DNA of 15,932 bases from the NCBI GenBank assembly GCA_937930275.1, contig CALGLM010000194.1, forward strand, positions 1-15,932, in the 5' to 3' direction. Positions 7,908 through 15,636 of this stretch are shown piece by piece (position 1 is the first letter of the stretch; each line of letters starts with the position of its first letter). The DNA is from an uncultured Ignavibacteria bacterium (GTDB taxonomy: Bacteria > Bacteroidota > Ignavibacteria > Ignavibacteriales > Melioribacteraceae). A program made the translations under genes and the position numbers. Below the pieces are notes generated by a model that was not told where the DNA came from, ran no database searches, and worked only from the letters and a program-made list of their open reading frames with translations.

Positions 7908-8843
7908 ATGATAGTATATGGTCCGGTTCCGTCAAGAAGATTAGGAAGGAGTATAGGAATTAATAATATTCCTCCAAAAAACTGCAGTTATTCATGCATT
8001 TATTGCCAAGTTGGAATTACTACAAAAAGAATATCAGTGCGAAAAGAATTTTATTCTACGGATGATATAGTAAAACAAGTAGAAATTAAGCTAAACGAAC
8101 TTTATAAAAAGAACGAAAATGTCGATTATCTTTCGTTTGTACCTGACGGTGAACCTACATTGGATATTAATTTAGGGAAAACCATAAGAAAATTAAGACA
8201 ATTTGGAATAAAAATAGCAGTTATTACAAACTCATCGTTGTTATGGGATGAAATCGTGAGGAGTGATTTATCATTTGCCGATTGGGTTTCCGTAAAAGTT
8301 GACACAGTAATTAATAAAGATTGGATAAAAGTTAATCATCCTGCAAAAGGTTTAGTATTGAATGATATTTTGCAAGGGATTAAAAACTTTAGAAAAGATT
8401 ATAGATCTGTATTAGTAACCGAAACTATGCTTGTAAGCGGAATTAACAGTAATGATGATAGCTTAAACGAAACAGCTAAATTTATAAGTACATTAAATGC
8501 TAAAAATGTATATATTTTAGTTCCGATAAGACCCCCTGCCGTTAAATTAGAAGAAGCAAACGAAACGATAATAAAAAATGCGTTAAGTATTTATTTCTAC
8601 TATAATAATAACGTAAAATTAATAAACTACAACGAGGGGAATAATTTTTCGTCTTTCTCTAATCCGATTGATGAGTTATTAAGTATTTTATCGGTTCATC
8701 CTATGCGTAAAGATGCCATAACCGAGTATTTTAAAAATGCACGGTTAGATGAGGGAGAGTTAAATAATTTGATTAACACGAAAAAAATAAAAGAAATAAG
8801 CTATAATAACACTCAATTTTACAAAACAAACAACGAGGTGTAA
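7908..8843 (+). CDS. Radical SAM protein, TYW1-like/COG0731 family (second paralogue)
   Basis: A 311-residue paralogue of the operon's first gene, sharing the block order GPVPSRRLG, C26-x3-C30-x2-C33 (CSYSCIYCQVG), DGEPTLDIN, TNSSLLWDE, VKVDTV, the TETMLV segment, PIRPP, and a similar C-terminal winged-helix-like tail. The core is the minimal COG0731 form, without the extra cysteines (C81/C82/C89) of the first copy, and with GEPTLD where the first has GEATLD. Like its relatives it should cleave SAM reductively with a 4Fe-4S cluster; the product is unknown. It starts 1 bp after the Mrp gene and ends 2 bp before the DUF5320 gene. Confidence 0.9.
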   Translation: MIVYGPVPSRRLGRSIGINNIPPKNCSYSCIYCQVGITTKRISVRKEFYSTDDIVKQVEIKLNELYKKNENVDYLSFVPDGEPTLDINLGKTIRKLRQFGIKIAVITNSSLLWDEIVRSDLSFADWVSVKVDTVINKDWIKVNHPAKGLVLNDILQGIKNFRKDYRSVLVTETMLVSGINSNDDSLNETAKFISTLNAKNVYILVPIRPPAVKLEEANETIIKNALSIYFYYNNNVKLINYNEGNNFSSFSNPIDELLSILSVHPMRKDAITEYFKNARLDEGELNNLINTKKIKEISYNNTQFYKTNNEV

Positions 8844-8845
8844 CA

Positions 8846-9049
8846 ATGCCAAATAGAGACGGTACGGGACCAATGGGAAAAGGAAGCGGTACAGGCAGAA
8901 GAATGGGAAAATGCAAAACACCCGAAGAAACGGCTACAAAAACCGAAAATTCGGAAATTTTGGGTATCGGTAGAGGAGGAAGACCAAGAGGGGGAGGAAA
9001 AGGAAACGGTTTTGGCGGCGGAAGAAGACGAGGAAATAATAAAGACTAA
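8846..9049 (+). CDS. DUF5320-like small Gly/Arg-rich protein
   Basis: A 67-residue protein beginning MPNRDGTGPMGKGSGTGRRMGKC. DUF5320 proteins begin in the same way (DGTGPMG...TGR..GxC) and are repeatedly found beside NifX/ORP-like proteins and MinD/ferredoxin ATPases in anaerobes. The C-terminal half is a glycine/arginine/lysine-rich low-complexity tail (GRGGRPRGGGKG...GGGRRRG). The single cysteine is at position 23. GAGGTG at 8835-8840 is a strong ribosome-binding site, and the gene is 2 bp from each neighbour. The small size and low complexity might suggest a spurious gene, but the family-specific N-terminus, spacing and ribosome-binding site all support it. Function unknown. Confidence 0.85.
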   Translation: MPNRDGTGPMGKGSGTGRRMGKCKTPEETATKTENSEILGIGRGGRPRGGGKGNGFGGGRRRGNNKD

Positions 9050-9051
9050 AA

Positions 9052-9387
9052 ATGAAAATAGCATTTTGTGCGTTAGAAAGTTGTATTGATTCCGTAATTA
9101 GCAGGCATTTTGGTAGAAGTAACTATTTTTTATTTTACGATACCGAAACTGATAGCTATTACATAAAAACTAACCCTACTGTTAATACAGTGGGCGCAGC
9201 AGGAATACAAACCGCACAATTTATTATTTCCCAAAATGTAGAGGTTGTTGTTACCGGAAAAATCGGTGATAATGCAATTAGATTTCTAAAATTAGCAAAT
9301 ATAAACATTATCACTGATTGCACCGGAAAAATTAAGGATCTTATCCCTTTACTGAAAATAAAAAATTATAAAAAATTACGTGCTTAA
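9052..9387 (+). CDS. NifX/ORP-family (dinitrogenase FeMo-cofactor biosynthesis domain) protein, copy 1
   Basis: A 111-residue single-domain protein of the NifX/NafY/NifB-C-terminal/ORP fold (RNase H-like). The visible marks are MKIAFCALE at the start, HFGRSNYFLFYD (19-30), GAAGIQTAQFI (48-58) and VVVTGKIGDNAIRFL (65-79). Family members bind metal-sulfur cofactors non-covalently; the Desulfovibrio orange protein binds a Mo-Cu sulfide cluster. No nitrogenase genes are in the window, so a link to nitrogen fixation is not supported. It follows the DUF5320 gene by 2 bp. It probably receives or stores a metal cluster, acting with the ATPases downstream. Confidence 0.92.
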   Translation: MKIAFCALESCIDSVISRHFGRSNYFLFYDTETDSYYIKTNPTVNTVGAAGIQTAQFIISQNVEVVVTGKIGDNAIRFLKLANINIITDCTGKIKDLIPLLKIKNYKKLRA

Positions 9388-9418
9388 ATATTGCACTAAT
9401 TAAAGAAAGGATTATTTA

Positions 9419-10258
9419 ATGATAATATCTGTAGCTTCGGGAAAAGGGGGAACGGGTAAAACTACTATTGCTACAAATTTAGCGGCAGTAATAAAAAACT
9501 CGACTTATGTTGATTGTGACGTAGAAGAACCAAACGGCGCAATTATACTTAAACCCGATTTTGATTATACTAAGTCGATTTATAAAAAACTACCCAAAAT
9601 TGATACTTTTAAATGTACATATTGCGGAAAATGCAAAACTGTCTGCGAATTTAATGCTATAGTATTTATTTTAGGTGAAGTTTTGGTTGTTGACGAAATG
9701 TGCCATAGCTGTGGTGCTTGTTCATATTTTTGCCCCGAAAATGCAATTAGCGAAATTGTAAAAGAAATTGGTAAAATAAATATCGGAAGAGCAGGCGAAA
9801 TTAATTTTATTGAAGGTGTTCTTAATATCGGTGAGGCTTCAGCTTCTCCCTTAATTAAAGAGTTGATAAAGACCAAAATTAATGACGGAGTTACAATTTT
9901 GGATTCGCCGCCGGGAACTTCGTGTAGTATGGTGGAAGTTGTTAAAAACTCCGATTATTGTATTTTAGTTACCGAATCAACTCCATTTGGATTGCATGAC
10001 TTAAAACTTGCAATTAAAGCAGTTAAAAACTTGGGAATTAATTTTGGAGTAATTATTAACAAATGCGATCCGATGTATAAAGAGTTAGATGAATATTTAG
10101 CCGTAGAAAATATTGAGATACTAACAAAAATTCCGTTTGAAAAAAAATATGCAGAACTTTATTCAAGCGGAGAATTACTTATAAAAGACACAATTTTTAG
10201 GGGAAAAATGCAATCTGTTTATCTGAATATTGAAAATAAATTAAAAGATATAAAGTGA
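9419..10258 (+). CDS. MinD-superfamily P-loop ATPase with inserted ferredoxin domain, copy 1 (COG1149)
   Basis: A 279-residue protein in which a MinD/ParA-type ATPase is interrupted by two 4Fe-4S ferredoxin motifs. Deviant Walker A GKGGTGKT lies at 8-15, then cluster I cysteines C66, C69, C72, C76 and cluster II cysteines C95, C98, C101, C105, then LDSPPGTSCSMVEVV and a MinD-like C-terminus. Paired proteins of this type (DVU2103/DVU2104) are partners of the orange protein in Desulfovibrio. The likely role is ATP-driven electron or cluster delivery to the NifX/ORP-like partner. The longest spacer in the operon (31 bp) precedes it, with AAGG at 9407-9410. Its stop codon overlaps the GTG start of the next gene. 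Confidence 0.95.
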   Translation: MIISVASGKGGTGKTTIATNLAAVIKNSTYVDCDVEEPNGAIILKPDFDYTKSIYKKLPKIDTFKCTYCGKCKTVCEFNAIVFILGEVLVVDEMCHSCGACSYFCPENAISEIVKEIGKINIGRAGEINFIEGVLNIGEASASPLIKELIKTKINDGVTILDSPPGTSCSMVEVVKNSDYCILVTESTPFGLHDLKLAIKAVKNLGINFGVIINKCDPMYKELDEYLAVENIEILTKIPFEKKYAELYSSGELLIKDTIFRGKMQSVYLNIENKLKDIK

Positions 10259-11148
10259 AAAGTAAAATAAATAAAATAATAGTTTTAAGCGGGAAAGGCG
10301 GAACCGGAAAAACAACGGTTGCTTCGGCATTTAATAAATTAGCCCAAAATAATATAACTGTTGACTGTGATGTGGATGCAGCGGATTTATTTATTTTATT
10401 AGATCCGGAAATTAGAGAGACTACTAATTTTATTGGGGGAAAAAAGGCAAAAATAAATTATGATGCTTGTAATTACTGCGGGTTATGCGAAAATTTATGC
10501 CGTTTTGATGCCATAAAAAATTTTTATATTGATACCGTTAGCTGTGAAGGATGCGGATTATGTTTTAGGGCATGTCCCGCAAATGCAATAACATTTGAAT
10601 CGGTTACTGTCGGTGAAATATATATTTCGGAACTAAGAGACAAAAACAAATTTTATTTTGCGGAATTATTCCCGGGTGAAAGTAATTCGGGAAAATTAGT
10701 ATCAAAACTAAAAGAAAAACAAGAAAATTACATTAAAGCTAATAAAACAGATTGGGTAATAATAGATGGTCCACCCGGAATCGGTTGTCCGGTTAACGCA
10801 AGTTTGGCAGGTGTTGATATTGCCGTTTTAGTTACGGAACCGACTTATTCAGGTCTGCACGATTTGGAAAGATTAATAAAATTACTTCAAACATTTAAAA
10901 TTAGAAGTACGGTAATAATTAACAAATACGATTTAAATCTTTCTATAAGTAAAAAAATTGAAGATTTTATTAATAAAAACAAAATTAGCTTGTTGGGGCA
11001 TTTATCTTATAATTATGCTGCGGTTCGTGCATTACAAAACAAAAAAACAATTGTTGAATATTCGCCTACTCTTAGCGGCGAGATAAATAATATTTGGAAA
11101 AATTTAATAAATTTATTAAACGGAGAAATAAATGAAAATTGCAATTAG
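10255..11148 (+). CDS. MinD-superfamily P-loop ATPase with inserted ferredoxin domain, copy 2 (COG1149)
   Basis: A 297-residue paralogue of the preceding gene, with Walker A GKGGTGKT (13-20), two 4Fe-4S motifs (C72, C75, C78, C82 and C97, C100, C103, C107), IDGPPGIGCPVNASL and a longer loop between the ferredoxin insert and the ATPase half. It starts at GTG 10255, which overlaps the preceding TGA stop in GTGA, so the two should be translationally coupled. That fits obligate pairing of the two ATPases as a heterodimer, as inferred for the Desulfovibrio pair. Its 3' end overlaps the next gene by 17 bp. Confidence 0.95.
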   Translation: MKSKINKIIVLSGKGGTGKTTVASAFNKLAQNNITVDCDVDAADLFILLDPEIRETTNFIGGKKAKINYDACNYCGLCENLCRFDAIKNFYIDTVSCEGCGLCFRACPANAITFESVTVGEIYISELRDKNKFYFAELFPGESNSGKLVSKLKEKQENYIKANKTDWVIIDGPPGIGCPVNASLAGVDIAVLVTEPTYSGLHDLERLIKLLQTFKIRSTVIINKYDLNLSISKKIEDFINKNKISLLGHLSYNYAAVRALQNKKTIVEYSPTLSGEINNIWKNLINLLNGEINENCN

Positions 11149-11455
11149 TTCCATGGGGGATAGTCTTAATTCGTTTGTTAGCGAAAAATTTGGGAGGTGT
11201 CCGTATTTTATAATATTTAACACCGAAGATAACGTGTTTGTAAGTATAAAAAATCCCAATGTGGAATTACAAAACTCGGCAGGTATAAAAGCATCGGAAA
11301 TAATAATTGAAAACGGGGCGGAAATATTGCTTACGGGGCATGTAGGTGATAAAGCGGAAAATATTTTAGAAAAAGCAAAAATAAAAATGATTACCGGGTA
11401 CGATTCTTCAATACAAATTAAAGATGCTATAAATAGTTATTTAACAAAAAAATAA
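11132..11455 (+). CDS. NifX/ORP-family protein, copy 2
   Basis: A 107-residue protein of the same RNase H-like NifX/ORP fold as the gene at 9052. Shared marks are MKIAISS, KFGRCPYFIIF (19-29), NSAGIKASEII (48-58) and ILLTGHVGDKAENIL (65-79). It differs by C23 in the GRCPYF segment (SNYF in copy 1) and a histidine in TGHVGD (TGKIGD in copy 1); GRCPYF and TGH.G are the more usual forms in this family, so this copy may be the better cofactor binder. The ATG lies inside the preceding gene, with GGAG at 11122-11125. It is the last gene of the operon. Confidence 0.92.
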   Translation: MKIAISSMGDSLNSFVSEKFGRCPYFIIFNTEDNVFVSIKNPNVELQNSAGIKASEIIIENGAEILLTGHVGDKAENILEKAKIKMITGYDSSIQIKDAINSYLTKK

Positions 11456-11524
11456 AATGGTATATTTAAGCATGTTTAGCCCATGTTAGGCAGTATTAAA
11501 AGACTTGGATAAAATAATAAATAC

Positions 11525-11576
11525 AAACACCCACCCCTTTTATTCCCCCTACATTAATCCAAAGTGAGGGGGAATA
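11525..11576 (+). repeat. GC-rich inverted repeat, sister of the element at 11814-11859
   Basis: A perfect 10-bp inverted repeat (TATTCCCCCT at 11541-11550, AGGGGGAATA at 11567-11576) with a 16-nt loop, preceded by AACACCCACCCC-type sequence. No T run follows on either strand, so it is not a standard intrinsic terminator, though it could stabilise the 3' end of the operon transcript. The AACACyCACCCC...ATCC...GAGGGGGA order recurs in the opposite orientation 240 bp away. Confidence 0.55.
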
Positions 11577-11813
11577 TTAGCAAACAATTTTAATCTGTAG
11601 GCAATTAAACGGATACTTAAAAATATTAATATCTACTTTAATTAATATGGATTTATTTGTGCTTTCATCTTTTTACTAAACATTAAAAATAGAAGTGGCG
11701 TAATTAATATTTACTTAAATAGATTTTTTTAATTTTATTAGACAAAAATATTAGCTTAAGTTATTCTATTAACAGTATTAGCGAAACAAATTTTACAAAT
11801 AAGTTACTTAGTC

Positions 11814-11859
11814 AAAAAAAATCCCCCTCTCGGATAAATACGAAAGGGGGGTGAGTGTT
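11814..11859 (-). terminator. Rho-independent terminator of tyrosine phenol-lyase, within a repeated element
   Basis: Read on the minus strand, CCCCCTTTCG (11850-11841) pairs with CGAGAGGGGG (11832-11823) as a 10-bp stem with one G-U pair and an 8-nt loop, then a run of eight T (11821-11814 as A on plus). It lies about 60 bp after the tyrosine phenol-lyase stop at 11913. The upstream AACACTCACCCC stretch shows it to be a copy of the element at 11525-11576. Confidence 0.8.
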
Positions 11860-11912
11860 CGTAATTTTTTATGAAGTTTTACCCTTTTGAAACAGATTCC
11901 ACTTCAATAATA

Positions 11913-13316
<1,404 letters not shown>

Positions 13317-13479
13317 TTATAGAACAATATTGTTAAATAAATATTTATTTGTCTTTTTTATCCTTTTTATTTTTTGCGTTATTTACTGCACGTAAAGTTA
13401 AAATATTCTTGTTTAGGTCCTGATTTGTATAAAGTATAAATTTTAAAATAAGTAATAAAAACAATATAAAAAAATGAAA

Positions 13480-14631
13480 TTATTTAAATTTTAGAAGGAA
13501 AATTGCTACTAAAAAACTGATTACGGAAGACAAAATAAACGGTAAAAATGCTCCGCCTGTTAAATCCCAAAGTAAACCGGTTAATATACTACCAAGCATA
13601 GTAGCTAAGCTAATTCCGGTAGTAATAACGCCTATTGCAGTCCCACGTAAGTTATCCGGTATTAAGTCACTAACCCAAGCTTTAACTACTCCTTCGCTTG
13701 CAGCAGCATAAAAACCATAGATTAAAAAGAGTATCCAGATAAACATAAATCCGGAGCTTAAAGCAAATCCTAAGTAAACCGCAGAAAATGCAAACAAACC
13801 AAAAATGAAAATTTTCTTCTTCCCTATTTTATCTGCCAGCAGTCCGATAGGGTACGAAATTAAAGCATAAATTAGGTTGTAATAAACGTAACCCCAAATA
13901 GCAGTTATATCGCTTTTTGCTATCTCTTTAGATTTGAGAATCAAAAAAACATCGCTACTGTTAAATAACGAAAAAAAAGTTAATACAAAAAACAGAATTT
14001 TAAATTGCCTTCCGGAGTTTTTCCAAAAATCCTTAAAACTTGTTTTAAGTTTAGTTTTTGAACTACCTTTTTTATCTTTAACAATTAAAGTAAAATAAAT
14101 TGCAAAAAAAGAAGGAATAATTGAAACAAGGTAAATTGTTTTATAACCGTTCGGAATAAAATACAGAAGGATTATTGCCGTAATAGGACCAATAACCGCA
14201 CCTAATGTATCCATACTTCTGTGAAAACCAAAAACAGCACCGGTATTTCCTTCTGCATAAGAAGCAAGCAATGCATCTCTTGGAGCGGTTCTTATTCCTT
14301 TTCCTATTCTATCTGTAACACGGCTAAGTAACACCGAAAAAACATTTTGTATTATACCCGGTATTGGTTTAACAATTCCCGAAAGACCATACCCTAAAAC
14401 AACAAATATTGACCTTTTTCCCATTTTATCGGAAAGATTACCGAAATAACCTTTTAATAATCCTGCCGTAATTTCGGCTAAACCTTCAATTAAGCCGACC
14501 GAGACCATAGAAGCCCCTAAGATTGAAGTCAGAAATAAAGGGGTAATGGGGTAAAGCATTTCACTTGCAAAATCGGTAAAAAAACTAACCAACCCTAAAA
14601 TAACCACAGGTTTAGATATTTTTTTGAACAT
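13480..14631 (-). CDS. Major facilitator superfamily transporter, substrate unknown
   Basis: An inner-membrane protein of 383 residues with about 12 predicted transmembrane helices. The MFS loop motif appears in both halves (GNLSDKMGKR at 64-73 and GLLADKIGKKK in the second half), and DRIGKGIRTAPRDAL (107-121) marks a common bacterial MFS subgroup of uncharacterised substrate. The central charged stretch KDKKGSSKTKLK is the usual loop between the two six-helix halves. AAGGAAATT precedes the ATG. It lies 175 bp upstream of the tyrosine phenol-lyase start and is oriented the same way, with no clear terminator between, so co-transcription is possible. A role in tyrosine or phenol transport would be guesswork. 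Confidence 0.88.
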   Translation of the reverse strand: MFKKISKPVVILGLVSFFTDFASEMLYPITPLFLTSILGASMVSVGLIEGLAEITAGLLKGYFGNLSDKMGKRSIFVVLGYGLSGIVKPIPGIIQNVFSVLLSRVTDRIGKGIRTAPRDALLASYAEGNTGAVFGFHRSMDTLGAVIGPITAIILLYFIPNGYKTIYLVSIIPSFFAIYFTLIVKDKKGSSKTKLKTSFKDFWKNSGRQFKILFFVLTFFSLFNSSDVFLILKSKEIAKSDITAIWGYVYYNLIYALISYPIGLLADKIGKKKIFIFGLFAFSAVYLGFALSSGFMFIWILFLIYGFYAAASEGVVKAWVSDLIPDNLRGTAIGVITTGISLATMLGSILTGLLWDLTGGAFLPFILSSVISFLVAIFLLKFK

Positions 14632-14700
14632 AATTTCCTTAAAATTTTTACATAAAATTAACGATTTTTATTGACATTTTCATTAACATTGTTAAATTGT

Positions 14701-14735
14701 AATGTAAATATTCCCGTATTCGGGTAATTTACATT
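14701..14735. promoter_or_regulatory. Long dyad in a divergent promoter region: possible operator
   Basis: Left arm AATGTAAATATTCCCG (14701-14716), a TATT loop, and right arm CGGGTAATTTACATT (14721-14735) form a near-perfect inverted repeat broken only by a bulge and a mismatch. It lies in the 137-bp gap between the divergent MFS and YciO-family genes. No T run follows, so a terminator is unlikely. A repressor or activator operator serving one or both genes is the simplest reading; I recognise no specific regulator. Confidence 0.5.
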
Positions 14736-14768
14736 AAACTCAATTATTAAAATAAAAAAGGAGTAATA

Positions 14769-15383
14769 ATGGAGTTCTACGAACTACACCCGGTAACACC
14801 GCAGCAAAGATACATTAATAAAGCCGTAGAGGTTTTAAAAAACGGCGGTGTAATTATTTACCCTACTGATACAGTTTACGGCTTTGGGTGCGATATATTT
14901 AATAAGGATGCACTTGAGCGCATTTATTCTATTAAAAACGAAAGTAATACTAAGCTTTTTAGTTTTATGTGTCCGGATTTAAAAGATATTGCACAATATG
15001 CAAAGGTTTCGGATTACGCTTATAAAACGATGAAAAAACTATTACCGGGACCTTATACTTTTGTGTTACCGGCCGCAAAAGAAGTTCCCAAAAAACTTTG
15101 GACAAAGCGTAAAACAGTCGGAATTAGAGTTCCCGATAATCAAGTTGCTTTAACTTTAGTTAGGGAGTTGGGAAACCCTATTATTAGCACAAGCGTAACA
15201 AATAGACTTGGAGAAAACTACTTTGATGCGAACGAAATTAAGGCGGTTTTTGATTATCAGGTTGATTTAATGCTTTCTGTTGGAGCTTTAGAAGGAAGAC
15301 CAAGCAGTATTATTGATTTAAGTAACGACGAACCGGAAGTATTACGCGAAGGCGCCGGTGATGTATCGATTTTTTATGCCTGA
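14769..15383 (+). CDS. yciO: YciO-family (Sua5/YciO/YrdC) protein
   Basis: A 204-residue protein of the Sua5/YciO/YrdC fold, whose YrdC/TsaC members make threonylcarbamoyl-AMP for tRNA t6A37. Resemblance is closest to E. coli YciO: FY.HP..PQQRYINKAVEV at the start, GGVIIYPTDTVYGFG (26-40), the LLPGPYTFVLPA-type segment, KRKTVGIRVP, ISTSVTNR, and the REGAGDVSIF ending. The KxR substrate motif of true YrdC/TsaC is replaced by K56-N-E58, as expected for the YciO branch, so its role in t6A synthesis is doubtful. AAGGAG at 14758-14763 is a strong ribosome-binding site, and a clear terminator lies at 15469-15499. Confidence 0.9.
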   Translation: MEFYELHPVTPQQRYINKAVEVLKNGGVIIYPTDTVYGFGCDIFNKDALERIYSIKNESNTKLFSFMCPDLKDIAQYAKVSDYAYKTMKKLLPGPYTFVLPAAKEVPKKLWTKRKTVGIRVPDNQVALTLVRELGNPIISTSVTNRLGENYFDANEIKAVFDYQVDLMLSVGALEGRPSSIIDLSNDEPEVLREGAGDVSIFYA

Positions 15384-15468
15384 TTGAATTGCTTAAAAAT
15401 ATATTTTAATTTTGTATGTTTTTAGCAATTTTAAGTAAATTTATTTTTTAAATACCCAAATATTTTAT

Positions 15469-15499
15469 AGCCCACCATAAAAAAGGTGGGTTTTTTTTT
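15469..15499 (+). terminator. Rho-independent terminator of the yciO-like gene
   Basis: CCCACC (15471-15476) and GGTGGG (15485-15490) form a 6-bp GC-rich stem with an 8-nt A-rich loop, followed by nine T (15491-15499). It lies 86 bp after the stop at 15383. Confidence 0.88.
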
Positions 15500-15577
15500 G
15501 CTACCGTAAATTTTTGTTCACATGAATGAATTAATGTTGTCGTGTTCCCCAAAAATAAATTGATGATGTAACGTCCC

Positions 15578-15634
15578 CACGAGTGAATTCGTGTTTTGTG
15601 GTCTTTTATTCAACATTTAACCCTCAACATTTAA
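15578..15634. repeat. Short repeats downstream of the T9SS protein gene
   Basis: A small hairpin CACGA-N6-TCGTG (15578-15593) and two direct copies of TCAACATTTAA (15610-15620 and 15624-15634) lie in the gap after the T9SS gene stop. They show no coding potential and no clear terminator structure. The function is unknown, and they may be chance. Confidence 0.35.
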
Positions 15635-15636
15635 TA

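Larger units (their letters stand above)
11456..11912. other. Gene-free 457-bp intergenic region between convergent units
   Basis: The rightward operon ends at 11455 and the leftward tyrosine phenol-lyase ends at 11913. No open reading frame with a credible start and ribosome-binding site was found in either direction. The stretch holds two related GC-rich inverted repeats (11525-11576 and 11814-11859, listed separately) separated by very AT-rich sequence. I see no tRNA or other recognisable RNA gene. Confidence 0.7.

Noticed and set aside
8819..9064. Serine-rich minus-strand reading frame opposite the DUF5320 gene
   Set aside because: It mirrors the Gly/Arg-rich codons of the plus-strand gene and has no independent support.
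9052..11455. Nitrogen fixation cofactor genes (nifX/nifB)
   Set aside because: The fold is shared, but there is no nifH, nifD, nifK, nifE or nifN, and the radical SAM proteins here are COG0731, not NifB.
13331..13350. AT-only palindrome (AATAAATATTTATT) upstream of tyrosine phenol-lyase
   Set aside because: In sequence this AT-rich, such palindromes are expected by chance; no second copy or promoter geometry supports it.
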